From contig NZ_CAUQKJ010000004.1 of NCBI RefSeq assembly GCF_963518785.1, forward strand, positions 1-64,000: 64,000 nucleotides of DNA. The letters run 5' to 3'. The number at the start of each line of letters is the position of its first letter. Within the stretch, counting starts at the first letter, position 1. The position numbers and the translations under genes are program-made. Source of the stretch: an uncultured Campylobacter sp. Its GTDB lineage: Bacteria > Campylobacterota > Campylobacteria > Campylobacterales > Campylobacteraceae. The notes beneath the pieces are model-generated. The model searched no databases and was not told the origin of the DNA. It worked only from the letters and a program-made list of their open reading frames with translations. Positions 45,128-54,550 of the stretch are shown piece after piece.

Positions 45128-47380
45128 CTACCTATGCACCGGCGATAGATAAGGTTTCTCGGAGTGCATCGACATCTCGTTTTGTCTTCTGAACTCAATA
45201 AACTCGCTCTCGCTAAGCTTTCTGATATTTGCGATCGTCATCTTTAGCGGCGGGATGCCCGATAGCGGATCTAGATCGCCCGCATGCACGAGCTCGTTAC
45301 CGTCGGCCTCGCTGTAATGGAAAGTCGTAAAGATCGTGCCTTCTTTCAAATCCGGATTTATGCGAAGCTTCGCGGCGATCTGACCGCGCTTATTTTTAAC
45401 AAGCGCGTAGCAGCCTTCGGTAAGCTCGCGTTCGCGTGCGATGTCCGGGCTTACCTCGATGAGCGCACCTTCTGCGCCCGCGCCGTACTCTAGCGCGCGA
45501 CACTCTCTCGTCATCGTGCCGGTATGGTAGTGATAAACTTTACGCCCGGTCGTAAATAAGCACGGATAAATTTCATCCGGTATCTCGCTAAGCGCGCCGC
45601 TTCCCACCGGATAATCATCCGGGATTTTCATCTTGGCTCTGAAATCCGCTTCCGCTTTAGCGCGCTCCTCTTTATCATCCACGTAAAGCACCGGCACCAT
45701 TCTAAATTTACCATCAGGCAGCATCGATTTATGATCTGCGTAAAGAACCGGTGTGCCCGGATGATCTTCATCAGGACATGGCCAGCTTATGCCGCCTAGC
45801 TTATCTAGCCTATAGTAGCTAATACCGCCGAAAAATTTAGGCATTAATGCACGCACTTCGTTCCAAATTTCTTCCGCGCTTAAAAAATCAAACCCTTCAA
45901 GTCCCATTCTTTGTGCGATATTGCAAACAACTTTCCAATCAGGCTCTACGCCAGGAGCCGGCTCGCTTGCCTTGCGCGTGCGCTGGACGCGACGGGAAGT
46001 GTTTAAAAAGGTGCCGTCCTTCTCGCCCCAGCCGGCAGCAGGTAGTACGACGTCGGCCTTTTGTGCGCTCTCGGTAAAGAAAAGATCCTGCACGATAAAG
46101 CAATCCAAATGGTGTGTTGCATGCACGAAGTGCTCCGTCCAAGGATCGCTCATTACAGGGTTTTCGCCGTAAACGTAGAGCAGCTTCAGCTCGCCGCTAT
46201 CCATTTTATCGGGTGCGACCGTAAGCTTAAAGCCTGGAGTCGGATTTAGCTCAAAGTGCCATACTCTGCGCGCTTGCTCCTGAGCGTAAGCGGAATTTAC
46301 CGCACCTGCCGGAATGACGTTAGGCAGCGCGCCCATATCGCATGCACCCTGGACATTGTTTTGACCGCGCAAAGGATTTACGCCCGCGCCTCTTTTGCCT
46401 AAATTTCCCGTCAAAATGGCTAAATTTGAAAGCGAAAATACGTTTGATGTACCGTCGCTAAACTGCGTGATACCCATCGTATAGCAGATCGCCGCTGCGC
46501 CTGCTTTAGCATACATTCTAGCAGCTTCGATTACGAGCTCTTTTTTCACGCCGGTCTCGCGCTCGAATCGCTCAGGAGTAAAGTCCTTAACCGCCTCTTT
46601 TAGATATTCGTAGCCGTGAGCGTAGTTTTTGATAAACTCGTCATCTTGCAAATTTTCGGCAATGATAACATTCATAATGGTATTTAGCGTCTTAATGTTC
46701 GCGCCCACTGGGATTTGCAGATAGATATCGGCTTTTTTCGCCATATCTGTGCGTTTCGGATCTACTACGATCATCTTGGCGCCGCGCTGCAAGCCTCGCT
46801 GCATCTGCATAGCGATGATCGGGTGGCACTCGCTCGTGTTGGTGCCGATGAGTAAAAATACGTCCGTATCGGTAGCGAATTCTACCAAATCGTTCGTCAT
46901 CGTTCCGTTTCCTAGCGTGTTGGCAAGACCTGCCACTGTAGGAGCGTGTCAAAGACGGGCGCAGTGATCGACGTTATTGCTGCCCTGAGCTCGGAAAAAT
47001 TTCTGAAAAACGTAGTTGTCTTCGTTATTTGAGCGCGCCGAGCTAAAGCCCATTATTGAGCTTGGGCCATATTTAGCGACGGTCTCTTTAAATTTAGACG
47101 CTACAAAATCGTAAGCCTCTTCAAAGCTTACCTCCTCAAGCTTGCCGCTTCTATCAAATACTCCGTTTTTCTTACGGATCATAGGTTTGGCAAGGCGTTT
47201 TGGAGAGTTTACGAACTCCCAGCCAAACATCCCTTTTAAGCATAGCTCGCCGTCATTTACGTGGTGAGCCTGCGTAGGGCGCGCGTTTACGATCCTGCCG
47301 TCTTTTACGATAAGATCGATACCACAGCCGGTGCCGCAGTAAGGACAAGTCGTTTTGACAATCTTTTCTCTGGATTGCAT
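45128..47380 (-). CDS. fdhF: Selenocysteine formate dehydrogenase (FdhF-like), UGA = Sec144
   Basis: This enzyme oxidises formate to CO2 at a Mo/W-bis-MGD centre. The gene reads through an in-frame TGA at 46951-46949: the context NVDHCARL-Sec-HAPTVAGL matches the FdhF selenocysteine site, and a SECIS hairpin follows directly. The full product is 750 residues. Cys12, Cys15, Cys19 and Cys47 bind one 4Fe-4S cluster. There is no twin-arginine signal, so the protein is cytoplasmic and like E. coli FDH-H rather than the periplasmic respiratory Fdh of C. jejuni; fdhB/fdhC are absent. Start at 47380 is set by AAAGGA 6 bases upstream. A standard gene caller would split it in two. Confidence 0.95.
46910..46951 (-). 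other. Bacterial SECIS element for Sec144
   Basis: Starting at the TGA (46951-46949), the minus strand folds into an apical hairpin GGCA-GGTCT-TGCC (46934-46922), with the GGU-type loop that binds SelB, and an outer stem TCCTA (46943-46939) with TAGGA (46914-46910). The same CAGGTCT core is found in E. coli fdhF. This directs Sec insertion instead of termination. Confidence 0.9.
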
Positions 47381-47395
47381 AAATATTCCTTTCAA

Positions 47396-47916
47396 GAATT
47401 TTGGTTTGCACGGCTATTATACTTTCTAGATTATAAAAGAATTTTTAAATTAGTGAATTTTTTTAAGCAAAATTTAAGTAATATGCAAATATCGCATATT
47501 AAATTGAATAGATAAATTTTATGCTTTTGCCTCGACAACGACGGTATTTGCGCGTAAAATTTATCGCTTAGTGCAAAAGACGCTTTTTAAGCTAAGTTTT
47601 ATAATTTTAATAGAATTTTGAAATTATATTACGCTTCGTTTTATTTCAAAGCACAATTAAATTTTTATGAAATTTTAATGCTAATTTATCGGTATATTAT
47701 ATTAATTTAATTAAATGAAAATCTATATTAAAATTTATCAAAAACTCGCTATCCTGATAAAATTTGAGCCACTAAATTTAAAATTTATAAAATTATTATC
47801 TTATATCTGAAATCTATGTAGAAAAAACCTTGATTTTAATCTAGACTAAGCCGTTTTTTTATGCTATTATCCAAAACATTAATAGAAATTTACATTCTAA
47901 ACGAAAGGTTAATCTC
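47396..47916. promoter_or_regulatory. AT-rich divergent fdhF/napA control region
   Basis: About 520 bp with no gene and unusually high A+T (near 47600-47800). It must hold the promoters of fdhF (leftward) and napA (rightward). A TATTAT -10-like word is near 47865 for napA. I cannot identify a convincing FNR, ModE or nitrate-regulator site by eye. Confidence 0.5.
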
Positions 47917-50700
47917 ATGGATAGACGAGACTTTATAAAAAGCTCTGCAGCAGCGGCTGCCTGTAGCGTTGCGGGCATCAGCTTGCCTAGCAGTCTTAGT
48001 GCTGCGGACGAAGCCGAAAAAGGCTGGCGCTGGGACAAGGCGGCCTGTCGCTTCTGTGGCACCGGCTGTGGCATCATGGTAGCCACCAAAGACGGCAAAA
48101 TCGTAGCGGTCAAAGGCGATCCGTTAGCGCCCGTAAATCGCGGTCTAAACTGCATCAAAGGCTACTTCAACGCCAAGATCATGTACGGCGCCGATCGCAT
48201 TACCAAGCCTCTTTTGCGCGTAAATTCCAAAGGCGAATTTGACAAAAAGGGAAAATTTATCGAGATCAGCTGGCAAAGAGCGTTCGACGAAATGGAGAAG
48301 CATTTCAGACGTGCCTATAACGAAGGCGGTCCTGAGGGCTTTGCCGTACTTGGCAGCGGTCAATACACGATCCCAGAAGGTTACGCCGCAGCAAAGCTAG
48401 TAAAGGCGGGCTTTCGCTCCAATAATCTCGATCCCAACGCTCGCCAGTGCATGGCCAGCGCCGTCGTAGGCTTTATGCAAACCTTTGGCATCGACGAGCC
48501 TGCGGGCGTTTTCGACGATATCGAACTAACCGATACCATCATCGCCTGGGGCGCGAATATGGCTGAGATGCACCCGATTCTTTGGTCTCGCGTCTCCGAC
48601 CACAAGCTTCGCAACCCGGACCGCGTAAAAGTTATAAATCTCTCGACCTACTCTAGCCGCACTTCAAACATCGCCGATATCGAAATCATATTCCGTCCAA
48701 ATACCGATCTTGCGATATGGAACTACATAGCAAGGGAGATCGTCTACAACCACCCGGATATGATAGATGAGAAATTTATTAAAGAGCACTGCGTGTTCGC
48801 TACCGGTCCAGTAGATATCGGTTATGGTCTACGAGAAGATATAAATCATAAAAAATACCGCAAAACCGAGCTTGATACAGCAGCTAAGCAAAAATCCAAA
48901 ATTTTAAGCAAATCCGAGGGTGTTACCTTAGCATATCTGGGTATGAAAGAGGGCGACGTACTCGAAAACAAACACTCTGACAAATCAGATGCTCACTGGC
49001 TCATAAGTTTCGAAGAATTTAAAAAAGCGCTGGAGCCTTACACGCTAGATTTTGTAGCGCCTTTAGCCAAGGGCGACGAAAGTGAGGATTTAGAGGCGTT
49101 TAAGACCAAGCTAAAGCAGCTGGCAGATTTTTATATAGAAAAAGATCGCAAAGTAGTAAGCTTTTGGACGATGGGCTTTAATCAGCACTCAAGAGGAACT
49201 TGGGTCAATGAGCAAAGTTACATGGTACATTTCCTTCTCGGCAAGCAAGCCAAGCCCGGCTGCGGAGCGTTTTCGCTTACCGGTCAGCCTAGCGCTTGCG
49301 GCACGGCTAGAGAGGTGGGCACGTTTTCTCACCGCCTACCTGCCGATATGGTCGTGGCAAATCCGGCACACAGAAAGGTTTCCGAAAAAATTTGGAAGCT
49401 TCCCGAGGGCACGATAAATCCAAAACCGGGCGCGCACTACGTGCAGGCTCTGCGCAATCTCGAAGACGGCAAGATAAAATGGATATGGGTGCAGGTAAAT
49501 AACCCATGGCAGCAGATCGCCAACGCAAATCACTGGATCGCAGCGGCGCGCGAGATGGATAACTTCATCGTAGTAAGCGAGCCATATCCGGGACTGAGCG
49601 CGAAGGTAGCCGATCTGATCCTGCCTACGGCGATGATCTACGAAAAATGGGGCGCATACGGCAATGCCGAGCGCAGAACGCAGTGGTGGAGACAGCAGGT
49701 CCTTCCTGTGGGCGACGCGATGAGCGATACGTGGCAGATGCTAGAGTTTTCCAAGCGCTTCAAACTCAAGGATTTCTGGGGCGAGGTTAAAGTAAATGAT
49801 AAGCTTACGCTTCCAAACGTATTAGATAAAATTTCAGAATTCGGCTATACGCCAGAGACTACACTATTTGAAGTGCTCTTTGCAAACAAAGACGCTCAGG
49901 CTTTCGCGGCAAAAGATCCGATTATGGCAAGCTTCGATAACTCCGAAGTAAACGGCGACTCTCGTGGCGTAATCGGCAGCGACGGCAAAGAATTTAAAGG
50001 CTATGGCTTTTTCATTCAAAAATATCTCTGGGAGGAATACCGAAAATTCGGCACCGGTCACGGACATGATCTAGCCGATTTCGATACATATCACCGAGTG
50101 CGCGGTCTTAGATGGCCGGTCGTAGACGGCAAAGAGACGCTTTGGCGCTTTAACGCTCAATACGATCCTTATGCTAAAAAAGCGGCTCCGGATAGCGACT
50201 TCGCCTTCTACGGTAACGCCAAAGCGGCGCTTCCTAGCGGTGATCTGAAATCCGCTACTTCAGGCGAAGAAAAAACAAGCCTTGCCAATAAAGCTAAAAT
50301 TTTCTTCCGTCCATATATGGATCCTGTAGAAGTGCCAAGCGAGGAATATCCTTTCTGGCTATGTACGGGTCGCGTGCTAGAGCACTGGCATACGGGCACT
50401 ATGACTATGCGCGTGCCAGAGCTTTATCGCGCCGTACCGGAGGCAAGATGCTATATGAACGAAGCCGACGGCGCCAAAATCGGCGTACAACAAAACGAAA
50501 TCGTCTGGATCGAGTCGCGCCGCGGCAAGGTAAAAGCGCGCGTGGACTTTCACGGACGTAACATTCCGCCGAAGGGACTTATTTTCGTGCCGTTTTTTGA
50601 CGAGAAGGTTTATATCAACCGCGTCACGCTCGATCATACTTGTCCGCTTTCAAAAGAGACCGACTACAAAAAATGCGCGGTTAAAATTTACAAGGCGTAA
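47917..50700 (+). CDS. napA: Periplasmic nitrate reductase catalytic subunit
   Basis: NapA reduces nitrate to nitrite in the periplasm with a Mo-bis-MGD centre and one 4Fe-4S cluster. The 927-residue protein starts with a twin-arginine signal (MDRRDFIKSSAAAAA ... LSAAD). Cys44, Cys47, Cys51 and Cys79 (CRFCGTGC, GLNCIKGYF) hold the cluster, and Cys178 in NARQCMASAV is the Mo ligand. The long length is typical for epsilonproteobacteria, with an extra insert in the middle. AAAGG precedes the ATG. It is the first gene of napAGHBLD. Confidence 0.98.
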   Translation: MDRRDFIKSSAAAAACSVAGISLPSSLSAADEAEKGWRWDKAACRFCGTGCGIMVATKDGKIVAVKGDPLAPVNRGLNCIKGYFNAKIMYGADRITKPLLRVNSKGEFDKKGKFIEISWQRAFDEMEKHFRRAYNEGGPEGFAVLGSGQYTIPEGYAAAKLVKAGFRSNNLDPNARQCMASAVVGFMQTFGIDEPAGVFDDIELTDTIIAWGANMAEMHPILWSRVSDHKLRNPDRVKVINLSTYSSRTSNIADIEIIFRPNTDLAIWNYIAREIVYNHPDMIDEKFIKEHCVFATGPVDIGYGLREDINHKKYRKTELDTAAKQKSKILSKSEGVTLAYLGMKEGDVLENKHSDKSDAHWLISFEEFKKALEPYTLDFVAPLAKGDESEDLEAFKTKLKQLADFYIEKDRKVVSFWTMGFNQHSRGTWVNEQSYMVHFLLGKQAKPGCGAFSLTGQPSACGTAREVGTFSHRLPADMVVANPAHRKVSEKIWKLPEGTINPKPGAHYVQALRNLEDGKIKWIWVQVNNPWQQIANANHWIAAAREMDNFIVVSEPYPGLSAKVADLILPTAMIYEKWGAYGNAERRTQWWRQQVLPVGDAMSDTWQMLEFSKRFKLKDFWGEVKVNDKLTLPNVLDKISEFGYTPETTLFEVLFANKDAQAFAAKDPIMASFDNSEVNGDSRGVIGSDGKEFKGYGFFIQKYLWEEYRKFGTGHGHDLADFDTYHRVRGLRWPVVDGKETLWRFNAQYDPYAKKAAPDSDFAFYGNAKAALPSGDLKSATSGEEKTSLANKAKIFFRPYMDPVEVPSEEYPFWLCTGRVLEHWHTGTMTMRVPELYRAVPEARCYMNEADGAKIGVQQNEIVWIESRRGKVKARVDFHGRNIPPKGLIFVPFFDEKVYINRVTLDHTCPLSKETDYKKCAVKIYKA

Positions 50701-50703
50701 ATT

Positions 50704-51462
50704 ATGGATAGGCGTGAGGTCTTAGGCATTCTTTCTTTAGCTGCGGGCGTAGGCGTTATGGGGCTCGGAGTCGCAAACTCTAGCGAGCACGCCAAACTCC
50801 GCCCGCCCGCAGCTATAGGCGAGAAAGAATTTCTTAGCAAATGCCTAAGGTGCGGGCTTTGTGTCGAGGCGTGCCCATTTGATACGCTTAAGCTTGCGAG
50901 CTTTTGCGATCATGCTATTGCAAACGGCACACCTTTTTTTATCCCGCGCGAAATTCCGTGCTATATGTGCGACGACATACCCTGCGTCGCAGCCTGTCCT
51001 AGCAACGCGCTAGATAAAAATTTAGTGAGCGAAAACTCTAAGCTAAATGTGCGTCTATCCAAAATGGGCGTTGCGGTCATAGATACCGAGCATTGCATCG
51101 CTTATGCCGGTATCCAATGCGACGCGTGCGTGCGAAGCTGCCCCGTGATGGATAAGGCGCTCAGGATCGATTATCGTCACAACAACCGCACCGAAAAGCA
51201 CGCCCTGCTCGTGCCTGTCGTAGATAGCGACTACTGCACGGGCTGCGGCAAATGCGAGCATGCCTGCGTCACGAAAAAGGCGGCTATCAGCGTCGTGGAG
51301 CGCGAGCGCGTCATAGGAATTTCCAGCGACAACTATGTCAAAGGCTGGATCAAGGGCGACGACGCGAAGCTAAAGGACGCAAACACTAAAATCAAGCTCG
51401 ATCCGCAAAAGAGTAAGGACTACTTAAACGAGGACGATCTAATGGAAGGGGCTAGACAATGA
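50704..51462 (+). CDS. napG: Ferredoxin-type nitrate reductase protein NapG
   Basis: NapG is a periplasmic 4Fe-4S protein that passes electrons with NapH from quinol to NapAB. The 252-residue protein has a twin-arginine-like start (MDRREVLGILSLAAGVGVMG). It carries four cysteine clusters, seen at CLRCGLCVEACP, CYMCDDIPCVAACP, CIAYAGIQCDACVRSCP and CTGCGKCEHACV. It begins 4 bp after napA and overlaps napH by 4 bp. Confidence 0.96.
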   Translation: MDRREVLGILSLAAGVGVMGLGVANSSEHAKLRPPAAIGEKEFLSKCLRCGLCVEACPFDTLKLASFCDHAIANGTPFFIPREIPCYMCDDIPCVAACPSNALDKNLVSENSKLNVRLSKMGVAVIDTEHCIAYAGIQCDACVRSCPVMDKALRIDYRHNNRTEKHALLVPVVDSDYCTGCGKCEHACVTKKAAISVVERERVIGISSDNYVKGWIKGDDAKLKDANTKIKLDPQKSKDYLNEDDLMEGARQ

Positions 51463-52268
51463 AATACACTATTTTAAGGCGTTTGAGCCAAATTTCTATT
51501 CTAGTCCTTTTTATTTTAGGAAATAATTTCGCCTTCAAAGCCGCGAGCGAAAACGGAATTTTATCAGGAATTCTAAAGGGCAATCTAAGCTCGTCGAAAC
51601 TTTTCGGCACGATTAATCTAAGCGATCCGTTTGCGACGGCGCAGATGCTGTTAGCTAGCTTTTCTTTAGGCGCTACGGCGGTTATCGGAGCGCTTATCGT
51701 AGGAGTATTTTATGCGCTTATAGCGCCGCGATTATATTGCTCGTGGGTTTGCCCGATAAATTTACTGACCGATCTTGCCGCGTGGCTTCGTAAAAAATTT
51801 GGCGTGCACACCAAAATTTTAAACGTAAACCGCAAGGCTCGCTACGTCCTAGCGGTGCTAGCGCTCATTTGCAGCGGAGCTTTCGGCTTTGCGGCGTTTG
51901 AGAGCGTAAGCTTTATCTCGCTTTTCGCGCGCGCCGTCATATCGCTAAGTGCTAGTGCGTTTGCAATCGCGCTACTGATCGTAGTTTTTGAAATTTTTGC
52001 GGGCGATCGCACGATCTGTTCGCGGCTATGCCCGCTCGGCGGATTTTGGGCGGCGCTTAGCTATTTTAGCATCATTCGCATTCGCCACGAGGTTGATAAA
52101 TGCACGATGTGCGGCAAATGCAAAATGGTCTGCCCCGAAGTTCAGGTGCTTAAGATAGTCGGGCGCGAAAACGGGCGCGTTAGCAGCGAGTGTATCAGCT
52201 GCGGGCGCTGCATCGACGTATGCGACGACGATGCGTTAAATTTTAGTATATTAGGAGTGAAAAAATGA
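51459..52268 (+). CDS. napH: Membrane quinol dehydrogenase NapH
   Basis: NapH is an integral membrane Fe-S protein that oxidises menaquinol for NapG. The 269-residue protein has four spans, two cytoplasmic CxxxCP motifs (CSWVCP, CSRLCP) and two 4Fe-4S sites near the C-terminus (CTMCGKCKMVCP, CISCGRCIDVCD). It overlaps napG and napB by 4 bp each (ATGA). Its presence without napC is the epsilonproteobacterial arrangement. Confidence 0.96.
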   Translation: MKYTILRRLSQISILVLFILGNNFAFKAASENGILSGILKGNLSSSKLFGTINLSDPFATAQMLLASFSLGATAVIGALIVGVFYALIAPRLYCSWVCPINLLTDLAAWLRKKFGVHTKILNVNRKARYVLAVLALICSGAFGFAAFESVSFISLFARAVISLSASAFAIALLIVVFEIFAGDRTICSRLCPLGGFWAALSYFSIIRIRHEVDKCTMCGKCKMVCPEVQVLKIVGRENGRVSSECISCGRCIDVCDDDALNFSILGVKK

Positions 52269-52798
52269 AAAAAATGGTTTTAGGCTTGGCTCTTGCATGC
52301 TGTGCGGCGCTCTTTGCCGCGGACAAGACGGCTTCTATAGATGCCGACAGCTTGGGCTTTATAAAAAGCGTGGACGAATCGGCACAAAATAAAAATTCTC
52401 TGCCCGATTTCAAATATAGCGAGGACGCTCCGGGCGCAGCTTCGAAAATCGAGCGCAGCTTCGAAAACGCTCCGCCGCTCATACCGCACAGCCTAGAGGG
52501 GCTCGTGCCGATCACAAAGGATAACAATATGTGCGTAACCTGCCATATGCCGGATGTCGCTAAGGATGTAGGTTCTACGCCGATTCCAAAAAGCCACTTG
52601 GTAGACTTTCGCACAGGCGCGGATCTAAACGGTACGCTAGCCGAGCAGAGATTCAACTGCACGCAATGCCACGTACCGCAAGCCCAAACCAATCCACTAG
52701 TGAAAAATAATTTTAAGGCTGATTTTAGCAGGTTTAGTGACGCAAATTCCACTTCTAATCTCATAGATACGCTAAATCAAGGCGCCGAGGTTGAGTAG
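52265..52798 (+). CDS. napB: Diheme cytochrome c NapB
   Basis: NapB passes electrons to NapA in the periplasm. The 177-residue protein has a signal peptide (MKKMVLGLALACCAALFA) and two heme-binding CxxCH motifs (Cys90-His94, Cys132-His136). The family segment IPHSLEGLVPITKDNNMCVTCH is present. It overlaps napH by 4 bp and precedes napL by 9 bp. Confidence 0.97.
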   Translation: MKKMVLGLALACCAALFAADKTASIDADSLGFIKSVDESAQNKNSLPDFKYSEDAPGAASKIERSFENAPPLIPHSLEGLVPITKDNNMCVTCHMPDVAKDVGSTPIPKSHLVDFRTGADLNGTLAEQRFNCTQCHVPQAQTNPLVKNNFKADFSRFSDANSTSNLIDTLNQGAEVE

Positions 52799-52807
52799 GA
52801 GCGCACG

Positions 52808-54028
52808 ATGAAATTTTTACCACCGCTGCTACTTTGCGCCTGCTTCATCTATGCTGGTAACGGCATCGCGGCACCTAGTAGCGCTGCAGGCATAGATGCG
52901 CCTACAAAGATCAAACACGCTAGCTTCATACTAGAGCTTGACGCAAATGTCGCGGTGCTAAAAAATCTAGACGGCGAAATTTACGCAGGGCTTGACAACG
53001 GCAAGCTCTATAAAATCACCATTAACTCTGCGGAGAATTCCGCGCGAAATTCTGCCACCGGGCAAAATTTCGCAGATCAAAATTCCGCCGCAAGCACAAA
53101 TTCCGATGCGCCGCAGAATTCCAATGCGAAAGCAAGCGTAAATTCCACGAGAGATTCTACTGCGAATTCCGCTGCCGTAAATTCTTTAGCAAATTCAACC
53201 GCAGCAAATTCTACGAAGCAAAATTCTGCCGAAAATTCTACGGCATTAAATTCTGCCTCGAATTCCGCGTCGGGCGCAATATCCAAAACGCTAATTTTCG
53301 CCCTGCCCTCGTCCAAAAATTACCTAGACGAGCCGATGGGTGCTACCATATTCGACGTCGATAAACTAGGCGAAAAATACGCATTTTTATATAACGGCGA
53401 CGCGTTTGAAAAGATGCTGGGCGTGTTTATGGGCGGCAAGATCACGCACTACAAGTTGCCGATGACGGGGATTAAAAACGTCTATTTCTACGACGAAAAT
53501 ACCGTGATTTTGCTAGGTCTTGGTAGCGAAATTTTATACTTCGACCTGTCTAGCGGCAAGGTAAGCTTCGAGCAAAAGCTCACCATCGCGTCTTTGGGCG
53601 GCAGCGCCTACGACTACGCTAGCGGGACGCTACTAATCTCGTGTGAGGGCGGCATCGTGTTTTATTTCGACGCGAAAGCGAAAAAACTTATGAGCCAAAA
53701 GTCCCTGCACAAGGACGGGATCTACTCCGTGGCGCTGCTTGGCGATCGCATGATGAGCGGCTCGAACGACAAGGAAAGATCGTGCTACTACGAAAACGGC
53801 GATTTCGCTAAATTTTATAACGCCCGTTTTGCAGTTTTTGCCGTGGCGCTAAGCCCCGAGCTGGGCGCTTTTACCGTTAATAACGGCGTGCAAGTAATCG
53901 ACAAAGCAGGCGAGATCGTCCGCAGCATCGAGCTGGACAACGATATCATCAACTATCTGCTTTTCGAAGGAGATTATCTCGTGGGCTCGGGGTACAACAG
54001 ATATATCTACTTTTGGAGGCTAAAATGA
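52808..54028 (+). CDS. napL: NapL, periplasmic beta-propeller protein with Asn-Ser insert
   Basis: NapL is an accessory protein of epsilonproteobacterial nap operons; its exact role is not settled. The 406-residue protein has a signal peptide (about 1-21) and WD40-like beta-propeller strands, such as AVLKNLDGEIYAGLDNGKLYKI and YSVALLGDRMMSGSNDK. At residues about 76-158 an Asn-Ser-rich string is inserted between two propeller strands, coded by RAATTY words. The propeller resumes cleanly afterwards, so the insert is probably a surface loop. It overlaps napD by 4 bp (ATGA). Confidence 0.88.
   Translation: MKFLPPLLLCACFIYAGNGIAAPSSAAGIDAPTKIKHASFILELDANVAVLKNLDGEIYAGLDNGKLYKITINSAENSARNSATGQNFADQNSAASTNSDAPQNSNAKASVNSTRDSTANSAAVNSLANSTAANSTKQNSAENSTALNSASNSASGAISKTLIFALPSSKNYLDEPMGATIFDVDKLGEKYAFLYNGDAFEKMLGVFMGGKITHYKLPMTGIKNVYFYDENTVILLGLGSEILYFDLSSGKVSFEQKLTIASLGGSAYDYASGTLLISCEGGIVFYFDAKAKKLMSQKSLHKDGIYSVALLGDRMMSGSNDKERSCYYENGDFAKFYNARFAVFAVALSPELGAFTVNNGVQVIDKAGEIVRSIELDNDIINYLLFEGDYLVGSGYNRYIYFWRLK
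53035..53265 (+). repeat. In-frame RAATTY array inside napL
   Basis: Cores start at 53035, 53047, 53065, 53080, 53098, 53116, 53140, 53164, 53179, 53191, 53206, 53221, 53233, 53248 and 53260. The steps are 12, 15, 18 or 24 bp, all multiples of 3. All cores are read as AAT-TYx, giving Asn-Ser or Asn-Phe. The stepping preserves frame and phase, unlike the intergenic arrays. Confidence 0.88.
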
Positions 54029-54360
54029 ATATTTCAAGCGTCGTGATCTATCTAGGCGCAAATACCGACATAGCGGCGTTTCGCAAGGAGCTGCAAAGTA
54101 TCGGCGGCTGCGAGTTTGTAGCGTGCGAGGACGGCAAGGCGGTAGCCACGATTAGCGCGGAGGGCTTCGAGGACGAGATCGCCGCATTTCGCGCGATAGA
54201 GGCCATAGAGGGCGTAAGCGAGGCGATGATGATCTACTCATACTCCGATCTGGACGCAGATATCGCCGCGGCAAACTCCGACAACGGCGAGCAGATAATG
54301 CGCGAGCTGGGCGAAAAAGATCCGAGCCAGATCAAATACGGCGGCAAGGTGCGGGTCTAA
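54025..54360 (+). CDS. napD: Nitrate reductase chaperone NapD
   Basis: NapD binds the twin-arginine signal of NapA and holds it until the cofactor is inserted. The 111-residue protein begins MNISSVVIYLGANTDIAAFRKE, a ferredoxin-fold NapD start. I choose ATG 54025 because GGAGG lies directly upstream; an upstream TTG (54013) is less likely. It ends the nap operon. Confidence 0.93.
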   Translation: MNISSVVIYLGANTDIAAFRKELQSIGGCEFVACEDGKAVATISAEGFEDEIAAFRAIEAIEGVSEAMMIYSYSDLDADIAAANSDNGEQIMRELGEKDPSQIKYGGKVRV

Positions 54361-54550
54361 ACCGCCGCCGCAAATTTTAAAATTTTACCGCCAAATGTAA
54401 ATTTTAAAATTTCAAATTTAACTATATAATTTTAACTGTGCAAACAAGCTTAGAATTTTTACAGCAAGTCGTTTGCTGCAAGCGCTGCGGATTATGGGCT
54501 CGTTAAGCTTGCATTGGATAATATAGCGCAATCTGCCCGAAGGAGTAAGC

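Noticed and set aside
45128..47395. Formate dehydrogenase as a pseudogene split by a stop codon
   Set aside because: The TGA is at the conserved selenocysteine site and is followed by a SECIS hairpin, so the gene is intact.
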